Shown here: piece by piece, positions 34,965 through 46,379 of the stretch
How the letters are laid out: each line of letters starts with the position of its first letter
How positions within the stretch are numbered: position 1 is the first letter of the stretch
Origin: Diadema setosum
Taxonomy: Eukaryota; Echinodermata; Echinoidea; Diadematoida; Diadematidae
Direction of reading: 5' to 3'
Assembly (NCBI RefSeq): GCF_964275005.1
Contig: NC_092705.1
Coordinates: 15,589,385-15,653,384 of the forward strand
DNA length: 64,000 nt
Position numbers and translations under genes: made by a program
Notes under the pieces: model-generated
The model's database searches: none
The model's input: the letters and a program-made list of their open reading frames with translations, nothing else
What the model was told of the DNA's origin: nothing

Positions 34965-35150
34965 AACTGCAGTTGACCTTTAACCCGGATGGCGGCCATA
35001 TTGGATTTCACCAATATGGCGGCCCCAAGGGTTTTTAGTCTTGGCGCCCATCAAAAATCGAAAGAGTATGGTACAAGGGAGCTATGAGACAAATTTGGTG
35101 CTTTTGGAAGAATTTGAACCAAACAGCCCATTTTGAGCCCTTAGGCCCCC
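34965..35150 (-). repeat. Dispersed repeat, copy 2 (inverted relative to 30480)
   Basis: On the minus strand it reads through CAAAAGCACCAAATTTG, TCGATTTTTGATGGGCGCCA and GGGGCCGCCATATTGG, parallel to copy 1. The preceding 34790-34965 has TGACCTTGA/TTGACCTT phrases of the same type as 60.5-61.2 kb. Confidence 0.6.
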
Positions 35151-35305
35151 AACTAGGCCTAACAGGGCACCGCTCGGGCGTCGCTGGGATTTTATAGCCT
35201 GCTCGACATTTCCAAAAACTGCTGGGCGCTGCCAAAACTTCAGCAGCGACCAAGCAGGCTACAAATCGCTCGTTCGCCGCTCTGAGTTTTGACCGTAGCC
35301 CAACA
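35151..35305 (-). repeat. CG-rich dispersed repeat fragment
   Basis: Its right edge, read on the minus strand, begins GGGCTACGGTCAAAACTC and matches the start of the block at 15826 (GGCTACGGTCACAACCCC). Internally it has an inverted pair TAGCCTGCT / AGCAGGCTA (35197 and 35253). Confidence 0.4.
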
Positions 35306-35885
35306 TGTTAACATATCTTTTTTTTTTTTTGTTCTTCTGAGTAATTCAACACTATCTAAATGTCTATGCATAACATGAAAAAAGGTACGGTAACAATGGG
35401 TCACGTTGTAGGATTTCATCTTCAACCGTAAAATAACCTATAGATTTACTTACCAAACCTGTAAACATTTTCTCTTCCATATCAATTCTTCACAAATTTC
35501 TTTACACTCCCGCTCATGAGAGAAAGAACATAAATCTAGGGTAAAAAAAAAAAAAAATCTGAATTTGTAATTACTTCCGACGTACATACAACTTACTGTA
35601 AAATCCATAATTTACTTACTATAAACTATTTTATTAAAAATATTGCGTCACTCTTTTTTGATAAGTTTTGTGAAATACTCTTATATTTCTTTGATTAAAT
35701 TAATTGCATAAGATTTTTGCTTTTTACATTTCTTTCTCCTAATTCATACCTAGAAGTCCTGGCACGAATCCCAACTCTTTCATTCTCGCAAATTACAAGC
35801 AATTTGTAAATATGGCCTTTTTCTGCACGTATCTTACATATCTCTTCATCCGGCTAATCTTTTAGCTTTTCTTTCAGTTCTTACA

Positions 35886-35923
<38 letters not shown>

Positions 35924-36704
35924 TTCCTCTTTCCTCGTTACTATACTTACAATGTTTATTGATTCAATGCATTTTGAGCAAAATATAAATTCCAAATTGT
36001 ACATTTATAAATCCGAAAGCAATCCTTTACCCCTAAACTCTACTTGTAAACCCCTGTTGAATTCAAAATTTTGTCTATCACTTGCCAAACATAAACAGTG
36101 TCATTACACAACCTTTTGTTGGATTTCAAATAAGAATTTTTCATCATTAGTTTTGACGTAAATATGAAATAAACGCCTGCATTCACCTAAAAGGTCCCGC
36201 CTCATTCATTCATCGTAAAGAGCGGGTCCATAAACCTGTGAACATGATGAAACCAGCTAACGCCGCGAGGTGGAAAATGAAACAAACAACAAAACAAAAA
36301 TGATCATGATGATGATCGATTGATATTTCTGTGGCCTGATATGTCGATCAGCGATAATCAATTTATCAAATGACAAATATGTAGCAACCATGATTGTGAA
36401 AGCTCTGAGATCGTCCTAAAGGCGAACAATTTTTGATAATGTCTCATTTTTGTCGTTACAAAATTCAAATTGTGTTAATCACACATTTTTATGCAGAAAT
36501 TACGTGTAGACTTCAGAGGAAAAAAAAAATCGACAGCCGTGCATGCACATCAGAATCATGTTTTCATGACATCCAATAATACATCCGTATATTTATACCC
36601 CGGCGTGTCAAATTAATGTGTTTATCGAACCCGTAACTTAAAGCTTAGGCTTTGCTTGCAGAGGAGTATCAGGACAATATCTAAAATCAAGATGGAAAAC
36701 TTAC
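35306..36704. other. Intronic AT-rich sequence with a (CT)n tract
   Basis: First part of the inferred long intron of the minus-strand gene. A (CT)n microsatellite lies at about 35889-35919. No exon recognised. Confidence 0.45.
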
Positions 36705-36786
36705 GCTCACTGACTTCTACCGAAGCAGACGGCGGTGAATAAGTTTCACTAGAAAAATCATCCGACTCTGACGTCTCAGTACTCAT
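36705..36786 (-). CDS. First coding exon of the small Ser/Gly/Asp-rich protein
   Basis: On the minus strand ATG at 36786 opens MSTETSESDDFSSETYSPPS and continues ASVEVSE plus one base, followed by a consensus donor C/GTAAGT at 36704. The peptide is acidic and Ser/Thr-rich like the exon at 11810-11689, and the phase (1) fits that exon exactly. Together they would give a 67-residue, very hydrophilic, probably disordered protein without a signal peptide. A TATA box lies about 105 bases upstream. The intron would be 24.9 kb; intermediate exons cannot be ruled out. No family recognised. Confidence 0.6.
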
Positions 36787-36887
36787 AGTGAATATAAGGG
36801 GTTTAACTTTGATGCACGTTTAGAAATCAAAACACACTATTCAACTACAATGCGCAGATATAAAGACTGCTCGAAATGGATGTCCGG

Positions 36888-36896
36888 CCTTATATA
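36888..36896 (-). promoter_or_regulatory. TATA box of the minus-strand gene
   Basis: TATATAAGG on the minus strand, about 105 bases before the ATG at 36786. A start of transcription 25-35 bases downstream would leave a ~75-base 5' UTR. Inferred from position and sequence only. Confidence 0.5.
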
Positions 36897-36899
36897 CGA

Positions 36900-38082
36900 G
36901 CTTATTTTCATTTCAAATCAAATCGTCACACTCTTGTGGGGGTATGGCTGAGTTGCTGAAGTTTGTTGAGATAAAGCATAAGATAGAGAATCAATGCCAT
37001 CGTGGAAATCCTGTAGAATTATTACAAAGTTTTGTCTCCATAACATTTTTGTCTGAAAGATAAATGAAAATTGCAAGAAATGTGTACCTACATGCATGTT
37101 GGTGTCATTTGTGTGTGTGTGTCAGGAAAGTATATCACCTTTTGGTTAATGGACTGTTCTGCTCTATGACGCATGAGCAGACTGTTCACAAATTAATTAG
37201 GAAAATTATGTCATCGTTAGTTTACGCCCCTTAAAGGTGTTTATGTCTCGTTCTTCTGTCCAACATGATGAACATTTTGTTAGGTCTTCATTTCTTTGTA
37301 CCGTAGGCAGCCATTTCGATATTATATGGTAACATGCTTTGCTTTGATTCTAGATCTATTCAAACGCTTGTTTATCGATGATAAAACTGGGTTCGTGTCG
37401 GTGATATTCTTATGATGAAATGAATATCACTGTCGACTCTTGCTTTGGAGTCGCAAACTTGAACCTTTGCACTGAGAAAAGGTTTGCAGAAGGATGGGGC
37501 CTATCGGTTTAGCCCAAAACCAGCAAATGCCAAGGCATGATTTTTTTAAATCTTTCAGCAAAATTGATTTTGCAAATGGTCCCAAGTTCTTGTCATTAAT
37601 ACTATGCGAAATTTCCTAAAAGTTAATCACAATTTAAATGAACAGACGTTTCTGTATTCCATAACAATTCATAGATATTTCTTTTCCAGCATCTTAGTAG
37701 CAGAGCATTTCTTTCGGCTGCAGAGCGCTCTCCCCCGTAAAGTTCCATATGTAGGACTTCGCTTAGTTCTTGCTAGGTCGACAAGCTTTGTGGTTGTTAG
37801 GAGCGACGTGTGTGAACAAAGCAAGCATACACTCTGAATGCATTACAGAACCGGTCTATTTCTCCTCTGCCAGAGTTGGATGACGAATGAAAAAAAAAAT
37901 AAAAATTATTTGTCGTCGTATGAGGGAGACATTGCAGTTGAATCCTTCTAGCATCCATCCATGACAGTCCTGTGTCATTAGTCTCGAAACTTAAAAGCAT
38001 AAGAGGGGCTAACGGGCTGTAAAGAGCTTTCAAGACTATAGCATATTTGCTATGCTACATTCAAGCCAAAGCTGAGATAGAA
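36900..38082. other. Upstream intergenic sequence
   Basis: Promoter-proximal and distal flank of the minus-strand gene. No exon, repeat or RNA gene recognised. Confidence 0.35.
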
Positions 38083-38371
38083 CCAAATAATCTGATAAAA
38101 TGAGATACATTGAGTAAAGCACTAAAAATGAAATATTGTTGTTTCATAAGAAACTATGGCAAAGTTAATTAAAGACTACATTGTGGACATTGACTTGCTG
38201 CATAAAAACAAATAAATCCATATATGGATAATGATCTGAGAAAATGAGATACGTTGAGTAAAGCAGTAAAAATTAAATATTGTTGTTTCATAAGAAACTA
38301 TGTCAAAGTTAATTAAAGACTACATTTTGGACTTTGACTTGCTGCATAAAAACAAGTAAATCCGTATATGG
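38083..38371. repeat. Tandem duplication, two ~144-bp copies
   Basis: The copies starting near 38083 and 38227 share AATGAGATAC(A/G)TTGAGTAAAGCA, ATATTGTTGTTTCATAAGAA and GCATAAAAACAA(A/G)TAAATCC with only a few differences. Confidence 0.85.
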
Positions 38372-38603
38372 AGGTTGTTGACCGTAACGTTCTCGACAGA
38401 AGTTCTCATTTTTCTCTTTTTTGTTTATACAATTTGTACTTGCTTTCTTTGATATGTATACCCGGGTTAACATAATGTACACCCTTGTGCAACTTTTAAA
38501 TGCGTAGGTAGTGAATAATTTTGCTTGAATTACATGGTCATAATATATCCATTTAAATTCACAATAAGCGCCGTTAAAACACGCACACACACTTATGTAT
38601 GTA

Positions 38604-38611
38604 TATATATG

Positions 38612-38646
<35 letters not shown>
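38604..38646. repeat. (TA)n tail/microsatellite of the SINE
   Basis: A TA tract at the 3' end of the minus-strand SINE; the fragment at 8.11-8.18 kb is also followed by TA repeats. Confidence 0.8.
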
Positions 38647-38649
<3 letters not shown>

Positions 38650-38815
38650 TATGAGAAAGGGAGGAGAAATCGGTGCGTAGCTTTGACATCGTTATTCCTC
38701 TTACTGTTCCTCCTTTTTGGAAAAGCGCAAGAGTTGAAAAATTGGTCTCCGCCGGGAATCGAACCCGGGTCTTTGGCATGGAACGCCAACGCCTTAACCG
38801 CTCGGCCACGGAGAC
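38645..38815 (-). mobile_element. tRNA-derived SINE with intact tRNA-like head
   Basis: On the minus strand the head 38815-38745 folds as a full tRNA: acceptor GTCTCCG/CGGAGAC, a GCC/GGC D-stem, anticodon stem TTGGC/GCCAA with loop GTTCCAT, and T-stem CCGGG/CCCGG with TTCGATT. The body 38744-38645 (CAACTCTTGCGCTTTTCC to CTTTCTCATATC) is shared with copies at 39041 and 8110. Because the body is repetitive and the head is absent from the other copies here, I call it a SINE and not a free tRNA gene. Confidence 0.7.
38745..38815 (-). tRNA. tRNA-like sequence, anticodon TCC (Gly-like), SINE head
   Basis: All stems pair perfectly except for a short D-stem. The GTGGCCGAGCGGTTAAGGC D-arm is of the Leu/Ser style, while the variable loop is only four bases, an odd combination for a functional tRNA-Gly. 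Probably the SINE promoter region; a working tRNA gene is less likely. Confidence 0.4.
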
Positions 38816-39040
38816 GTCATAGCGATTCAGGCAGACCCAAGCTCGAATACCCGACGGACCAACCTTTCAACTCTTTAGCATACGTTCCTTTTTGGGGCAG
38901 AGAGTTATGAATAACGACCAGCCGCGTGCCTCAGCTGGATCTGCAATGAGATTCACGTAGCGGTGAATTGGGATAATGTTTTTGCGAAAGAGATCACCGC
39001 TACAACAGCTTTTTGGCTTCTCCTGAATAATTTTGCATAT

Positions 39041-39137
39041 GTGAGATATGAGAAAGGGAGGAGAAATCGGTGCGTAGCTTTGACATCGTTATTCCTCTTA
39101 CTGTTCCTCCTTTATGGAAAAGCGCAAGAGTTGAAAT
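39041..39137 (-). mobile_element. SINE body copy lacking the tRNA head
   Basis: Almost identical to 38645-38740 (GAGATATGAGAAAGGGAGGA, CAAGAGTTGAAA) but with no tRNA-like segment. It lies about 400 bases from the complete copy, in the same orientation. Confidence 0.75.
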
Positions 39138-39159
39138 TGGGGCTATTGGGGTGTTCTTA

Positions 39160-39639
39160 ATGGTTTCTGTAGATTTTGATTTTATGTGCTACTTCCCCTA
39201 TTTTGGGGATGTCTAACACGGATCCGCTTGTTGCCATTTTCCTTACCGACGTCCTTACCCGTTGCCATGGCAACGCATTATTTTCTTTAAAAGAATGAGT
39301 ATTCTTTATTAAACATCATAATAAATTATAAACAAGCAGTAAACACCAAAATAAGTCCATTTTAAACATCTCTTTAATGACATCAAAAATCAAAATTCTA
39401 ATAATGCCATGGTTACCTTATAGGAAAGATGGTTCCCATGGTAACAACTACTTTTTGAGCAAATAGTGATACTTCCATGAAAAAGCAAGAAAATATGACA
39501 AGATCCAGTGGAATATTGATTGCTAACTATTATCATGATTATCAGCTTTTTCCCACTATATTCACTTCACTTCCTTTTCGTTGCTATAGCAACAGCATAA
39601 GAAAACATGCCTTTTAAAGAAGAAAAAGGTATTTCAATT
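39160..39639 (+). repeat. X-box-palindrome array, left arm, first part
   Basis: Begins CTGTAGATTTTGATTTTATG and carries GTTGCCATGGCAAC (39261), CCATGG-type variants near 39410 and 39430 and GTTGCTATAGCAAC (39578), roughly every 150 bases. It is an inverted match to 50500-50985 on the far side of the block. Confidence 0.75.
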
Positions 39640-40329
39640 GTGACCCTGCACCTCAAAACAAACAAAAAGTCGCCAGACATGAATTTTTAGCTAAGACTAT
39701 ATTCTGAAAGAGCAGACTTTAAGCTTTAAAATGATGTATAACTCAAATCAAATGGACTCTCCTAACCTATCTAAATATTGGAAAGAAAGCACAGACTCAG
39801 GAAAGGTGTGAATTGAGAAAAGAGGCTCTGAAGTATAGTGTCTATTCAAGCGCTTAATCTTTAGCAAACCGTGCTGGCAGTGCGATAAATGGGACAAAAA
39901 CAGGAAGTAAACCACCAGAGTAACAACAATGAAAGGATTATTAGATTAAACTGAAATTAAGCATGCCTCATTAACACATTCTGTCCACAATTAATGCCAA
40001 CCATTTCAAAGCAGTAGCACTATCCTTTCAAAAGTTATTAGAGTTGAAAGTGAAGAGTGTGGACAAGGTTTTTCAGAAATGAAAAAGGGATTCTAAAGAC
40101 ACACCTAATCACACTATTCTACCAAATATATTCAAGATAAACTACTAAAAAAACACACTTTCCTGCCTGTTTTAAGATACCAAATTTTAGCATAATGTAA
40201 AAGAAGACCCGCTCTTTCAGAAAATATGAAAAAGTTAAGTTCGGCTAGGTTGACCCATTTCACTTATTTTCAGTCCTCACGCAAAATCAGTGTGTGCGAC
40301 TTTATGTTCGTTTTGAGGTGCACGGTCAC
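39640..40329. mobile_element. MITE inserted in the array (AATT-flanked)
   Basis: Inverted ends GTGACCCTGCACCTCAAAAC and, on the other strand, GTGACCGTGCACCTCAAAAC, extending about 33 bases to AAGTCGC. AATT at 39636-39639 and 40330-40333 could be the target duplication. No ORF. The array sequence continues on both sides, so the MITE is younger than the array. Confidence 0.8.
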
Positions 40330-41051
40330 AATTAAAAGGAAAGTAAGAATGCAAGAAATCGGTAGATAATAGATTTCTGTAGATTTAAATTTTTTTTGCT
40401 CTTTCCCTTATTTTGGGAGTGCCGTACATGAATACACCTGTTGCCAAAATTATTTCTAAATGACATCTTTAGTCGTTGCCATGGCAACAACTTATTTTCT
40501 GTAAGAGAACACGTATTCCTCATTAAACATTATAAAACATACTGTCATTTCCAACAGATGTCAGTATAATTATATTTCTTAGATTAAATTAAAAATCACA
40601 ATTTCCGAATGTCACAGCTACCTTATAGTGATTACGGTTGCCATGGAAACAGCTATATTTAAAAGAAACTAATGAGTTTTTTCATCAAAAAGCATGAAAA
40701 CATGAAAAGATTGAGTAGTTATTCATTACGAGTTAGCGGTCTATTTTGATTATCAGCTTTTTTTTACTATATTCATCCCACATTATTATCGTTGCTATGG
40801 CAACAACGTGAGGAAAGCTTTCTTTCACACAAAAAAGAACTGTTTCATTAAAAAGGAAAGAAATAAATTGAAAAAATGATCAACTTCTGAAAAGTTTAGA
40901 TCTTTTGTGGTTTTCCCTCTATTTTGGGGATGCTGAGCAGGAATGCACCTGTGGTCATTCTTTTTTTTAAAGACGTCTTCAGCCGTTGTTAAGGCAACAA
41001 TTTTTTTTCTTTAAAAGAACATGTGTTCTTCTTTAAACATCATGAAAACAG
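40330..41051 (+). repeat. X-box-palindrome array, left arm, second part
   Basis: Contains GTTGCCATGGCAAC (40476), GGTTGCCATGGAAAC (40636), GTTGCTATGGCAAC (40793) and a decayed GTTGTTAAGGCAAC (40986), spaced 155-190 bases. Matches, inverted, 50090-50490. Confidence 0.75.
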
Positions 41052-44000
41052 TGTGACGCTCCAACAAAATGAGTCATAAGTCGCACGGGGAGTTTTCCCG
41101 TAATGAGCCGAAAATGAAGGGGAAGCACTGCTCGGGTCGAAATTTTTTTATGACGGATTTTGATTCCTTGATGTTTTATCTATTTGTACAGAAAATTTCA
41201 GCGTGTAAAAATGAGTACAAGTGTCCCAAATCACAGTTTTTCTGAGACCATTTTTTCGGTTACAATTTTTTCGAACGCTCGCCTTTGCGTTGCGTTTTGC
41301 ACCTATTGTTCTCGCCCGATCGAGACTCCGCCTCCGTTGCTAGGGCGTATGCTAATGAAGCATTGCTCTTGACCCCATTGACGACAAAACAAAGCATGGC
41401 GCGTGCGGCGGCGGCGGCGAGGGCTTTAGAATTACGCAATAACAGTGAGCTGACCAAGGCTATCAATTGCATGACCAGCGAGTTGCGTTTGATACATGCA
41501 CCACATTCATGAAGTGGTGATTGATGTGACGCACAAATGGCGCTGAAAAATTTTATTCCAACGACGATCACGCAAAATTTATGATACTTTATCAATGAGC
41601 TAAAATGATCACATATCGAACTTGAAACTTCTCTAGTGATGCGTGTGTGTACTTTTACAACGGTTATTGGCCTCATTAATGAATTCATTCAAATGATTAT
41701 AACTTTCGTTCCCTAGTATGTGACTTGCTGTTTAAAGTTCATCTTTGGAGATATAGTAGGGCCTAAGTTGTCAATTATTCTCGTTTTTATAAAGTCGACA
41801 ATTCGTGTGATAATTAGCCAAATGTATGTAATGCGTAATATTATTTCCCTGGTTAATAAAAATTATTGCCCTATTTACTTATGATGGTTTTGGCCGTGAC
41901 GGCATGGAGAGAAATCGGAAGACAAACATTATTATTATGCCCAAATAGCTCGTGTTCCCTTTGGAGGATATTCTGACTCTTGTCATCTGTATATTTTTCA
42001 GAAGTAAGACCTATTTGAGAAAGTGACAGAAAGCTGTGTCGCTACTCAAAAGTGTGCTTCTTCATTTTTTTATCAGAATGTTTGTAATGGTAGTTGTTTG
42101 TCGTGTATTATGTGTAGCTGACATGTGAGAGGTCAAGTCTGCAAAGAATTTGGCTAACAGCTTTGCGAAGTAGCAGCGCTAATTGCCTATTGAATTGTGT
42201 ATTGTGAGGAATTCGAATGAAAGAACGCGGGCGACACTGTTCATGCCTTTTATCCGAGTAAACCCCGCATCAACGAAGCCTTGAACAATGGAAGGTAAAT
42301 TTCCTGCTATCAAGGGGTGGATAATCACGCAACCAGTATTATTTCTTCGCCATTGATAGCAGAATCGGTGACATACTGTAATGGAGCAACAGTGTTGGAG
42401 GATCGGCGTTATGTCTGCTAATTTGTAAAAGATTTTTTCCGTCCCCTTTTGTGTTCAGAACCACAGTCAGGGACGCTAACTTACTTCATCTCTTACAAGC
42501 TATCGTTACTATCTTAAAACGTGAATTTTATGAAAGGTTAAAAGCGATCGCGGAATCAGTTCTTCTGCGTGACACCAGGCTTTTATAAAAGCGTACCAAG
42601 CTTAAATCGTTTACCTGTATAGAAAGGGCGGGCATACACACTTATCGCAATAATCCGGATTTGAGAGTGATACACTCTACTATTTTTCTACATCTTTACC
42701 CCGACAAAGACGATGGTAATTCAAAACAAACAAACAAACAAACAAGCAGTTGCATTATATCAGAACGTACAGAATTTTTGTGTTTCATGTATGTATAGGT
42801 CATCTCTTGATGTATAGTAGGCATTTGTTGTCGTTTTTTATAGCGTTTCCTAATAAATGCCTTTAGCGAAGACCCAACACAACTTTTATCAAGGAGGGAA
42901 GGGAACTTAAATTTGAATAAAATATAGTTTACAAAAATCAGACATGTAAATAAGGCAATCATATTATACATCCGCATAACCGATTGTAATCTCTTACTTT
43001 GACTATTAAACATGATCGCCTGCATTTACATGCTTTTTCGAATTTCTTGAACTTTGCCTCATTTCCTCTTTTTTTTTTTAACAATTGCTCGCAATATTTA
43101 AAAATCGTAACACAGTCTGCTATCCCACAATATAATGTTCCATTTGATTCGGCACTTATTGTTGGTCGGGTGCCGCCAAATGTTGGAAACTTGAGCGATG
43201 ATACATGGCATTTTGTTTGTTGGTTTTCGTCTCATCGCTCAAAAGAATTTTGACTACGATTACAGAGGTATCATCTACAAGACTTAACTGATGGTTTACT
43301 GAAGTGATCAACAATTCAGTAAGGATACGTCAACAAGTCATGAATTCACTTAACCCATCATGTCTAATTGCACTACGACATTGTTGAGGTAACCGCGCCT
43401 TTTTATTCTCATAGTTCAGACTAACTCTTGACATAATCAAAACAAATAGTTCTTTATATAATTTCTCAAAATGCTCAAAAGATGGCCTAAGTCCAAACTT
43501 TCTACAAAGATTGCATACGGCAATCTTTACTGGCCTAAACAAGTTTCCTAGAGCTATCAGTTCCCCCTATGACGATGAATTCGATTGCGTTTTGAACTTG
43601 TACCGAACTACTTTCAAAACGGCTATTACCTTTATAGTTCGATTAATGAACCAGTCTTTTGAATTCATAACCAACATTCGTAATCGTAAGCATCACAGTA
43701 ACATAGTCCTGTCAATAACAGTTGGAAAATGTAAATGCTATAGCGCAAAATAATTAAGTAACGATTATCTTCATACATTCTAATTCTAAGTGATGTCGCT
43801 ACGAAAATGTCACATGGTTTGTCTACTGCTTCAAGCAAATAAAAGTAAAAAGGAATGGGATATACTTCTAATGATAATACCACGCCGTACAATGCATTCC
43901 ACTGTATTTGGTAACGTTTGGTTACGTTTCTGTGCATACGGAAAATAAAAGGCAGATTGATGATGTTAACATGCTAACGCACAACGCATTAAAATACATC

Positions 44001-46315
44001 GTGTATACAATGTAATGTTTTAGTATACGGTTTGAAACTTTGAATTTGCGAGTCCTTTATAAAGTTATATGGGTTATTATATTATCAAGCAAAAATTAAA
44101 GTATTTAGGGTTTCGGATTTGCTCAGAAGACTAACAATGCTATATACATGTATGACGATCGTTCGCAACAGAGACAATCCGCTTCAATAGATATACAATG
44201 TAATTCTGTTTTCATAAATTGAAGGAGAAACGTTAAAAAGTCAACTTTTTAACTGCATTTAGCTTTCTCACCAAATGAACTTGATTTGATCTGCTATGCA
44301 TGATATCGCTGTGGACAGTGTGCTCTATTAATTCTTTTAACTTATTTAATTGGCGTGCTTGTTTTTTTTTTATGCAGAATATTACAGGTAAGTATAAATT
44401 CATAATGTTTGTACATATGACATGTTCGTTGTTTTGTATTTTCATTTTTATAATATATCACGTGTCCATTATCTGATTCTGACCACGAAAATATGGCGAC
44501 TGTTTAAATGCGGAGTATGTACTGGAAAACTAATGTCTCCTGCCAGTATAGACAAACTAATTTCTAGTCTATCCCCGCTTGAAATGGAAATAGAAAAAAA
44601 AACGAAGTTCGACTTTCAGCACATTTCAACCGTTTTGTATAGTGCCTGATACATGTAATGGACATAATTCTTTAGCGCATAAGCAATCACACAACTTTCG
44701 GGAATAAATGTATGTCTTAATGATTGTATCTCATGGAAGAAAACTCGTCTCCTTGCCTCAATTTTAGCTTCTTCCTTTTCAAGCTTGCGGGAAAGAAATA
44801 GTTGAACATCAATCGCAATCATAAAGAGAGACACATCCTTAAAAATAAACACAAGAGTACTGAGACACACTACGAAATAAAAAGGGCTTTTTATCACTAT
44901 TGACAACGCATGACATTGAAATGCTTTTTTTTTGGGGGGGGGGGTAATACAATTGATTGTTCTGAAGGTTCGTTAATCACACAATGACATATGGTTCGCT
45001 ATTAGCTTAGGTTCGTTAACAAGAAAATCAAATGCGGTTCCTTTTCCGGCGGTTCCTTTACCCGAAAGTAATCAAGCAATCATTTTTATTTTAGTAAGGT
45101 TTGTGAATACAAAACGAAATGAGGAAGGCCTAAGTATTAATTCCGAATATTTGTCACTATAATTATCTTTCTCAAATGCAGAAAGATTGTAACTGTAAAT
45201 GTGATGTAAAAAAAAAAAAACGTTAAGCTTAAGCCACAAGTTAATATAATGGTTCTTTATATGCTATGATATTACAAAGGTGACCGAGAATAAGAAGTAT
45301 ATTTATGATACAATCATATAAACCCAACGTGAAGCTGTCAGGTCTACATCAACCTTTGCTTCTGATACGTATAGTGTGTGCAGCATTGGCAAGTGTGATA
45401 AGCGATAATTACTGTGGACGCAACGTCTATAAAGGAATGTGCCTAATATGGCGGGAATTCAGAATGTTACGACTGTATACAGCTGCAGCAGAACAGACGC
45501 GAAAGCAGTCTTTGATGCTTTGCAACATTACGACCATGTGCATAATTTGAGGGTTTTTAATACATGCAAAGAACACGATCTCAAAAGACGACTATCGTTA
45601 ATTAACTTCATTGATTTTCTCTACCGATGCTGTCTTTTGAACTCCCGCCTACAATGGGTTCACAGGTTCTATTTAGCTATTGGTACTTGCTAACCGTTTC
45701 CATTGACAACAACATGGGAGGAGAATGGAAGCGATCAACGCCCTCACTAAAAGACGCTTCTCGTAATACGCATTGCGTGTTTTTTTTTTTTCTTTCTACT
45801 GTTTCCTATTGTTTGTGAGTTAAAAACTTGCGGCAAACTACATCGCAGCCGACACACAACGCGTACCGACTCATTTATGCGGCGGCAGCGGCACGGACAC
45901 AAACGCACCGAAGTTTACATTCGGGCTGCCGTATTGGTCAGAATCGTTAATGATAGACCTGTCCTGCGATTGGTTAATTATCTTACACACCCAAGCTAAC
46001 GCCTTATATGGTAGTGCGTGCGATGGAGCGTAAACGCCGTCGCTAAGCAGGACTGTTGTATTGTTTCGTCCCGTGAAAGAAACAGGTCGTGAGCTTGAAC
46101 ATAGCCTGAACTTTGAGAGCGATTTTCTCCGTTATTTAGAAAATGGACTGACATCATAAGCGTAGTTAATATTCGTTTTTATGATCTATAGGGATGTCGA
46201 AATGAGTTGTATTATGTATCAGTGTAAAGCTTAGAGTCTGTAGAATTCACATATAGGCATAACTACGATTTCATTTTTTGCGACTTTTGACTCATTCTGA
46301 CGGAGCGCATCACAA
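41052..46315. mobile_element. 5.3-kb insertion with short inverted ends
   Basis: Left TGTGACGCTCC...AATGAGTCATAAGTCGCA (41052-41085). The right end on the other strand reads TGTGATGCGCTCC...AATGAGTCAAAAGTCGCA. Array sequence resumes at about 46380 in the same orientation as before the insertion, so this looks like an inserted segment. The interior has several 60-95 codon ORFs on both strands (for example - 43542-43330, - 44445-44233, + 45439-45693) but none shows a transposase motif I can name. No target duplication was defined. Confidence 0.45.
45840..46060. promoter_or_regulatory. CpG-rich promoter-like segment
   Basis: Within an AT-rich region this stretch is CpG-rich and has two inverted CCAAT boxes (ATTGG at 45933 and 45969) and a CArG-like CCTTATATGG (46002-46011), an SRF-type site. 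No following gene could be defined. Confidence 0.25.
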
Positions 46316-46317
46316 TT

Positions 46318-46362
46318 CACATCACATTTTGATGTTAACAGCATGTAATAATTTATTACATG
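46318..46362. repeat. Perfect short palindrome
   Basis: CATTTTGATGTTAACAGCATG and its exact reverse complement flank a central TAATAATTTATTA, giving a ~50-base hairpin next to the insertion end. Confidence 0.8.
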
Positions 46363-46379
46363 CTGTTAACATCAAAATG

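Noticed and set aside
38599-38910. 103-codon ORF over the tRNA-like SINE
   Set aside because: Translates a SINE head and TA repeat; the tRNA fold explains the sequence.
41260-41688. 142-codon minus-strand ORF and 75-codon plus-strand partner
   Set aside because: Both read through a CG-rich segment with an Ala run (GCG repeats); no motif and no splice support.
44376-44388. Apparent 10-base microexon between TTTTATGCAG and GTAAGT
   Set aside because: No neighbouring exons or open frame to join; a chance match of splice signals.
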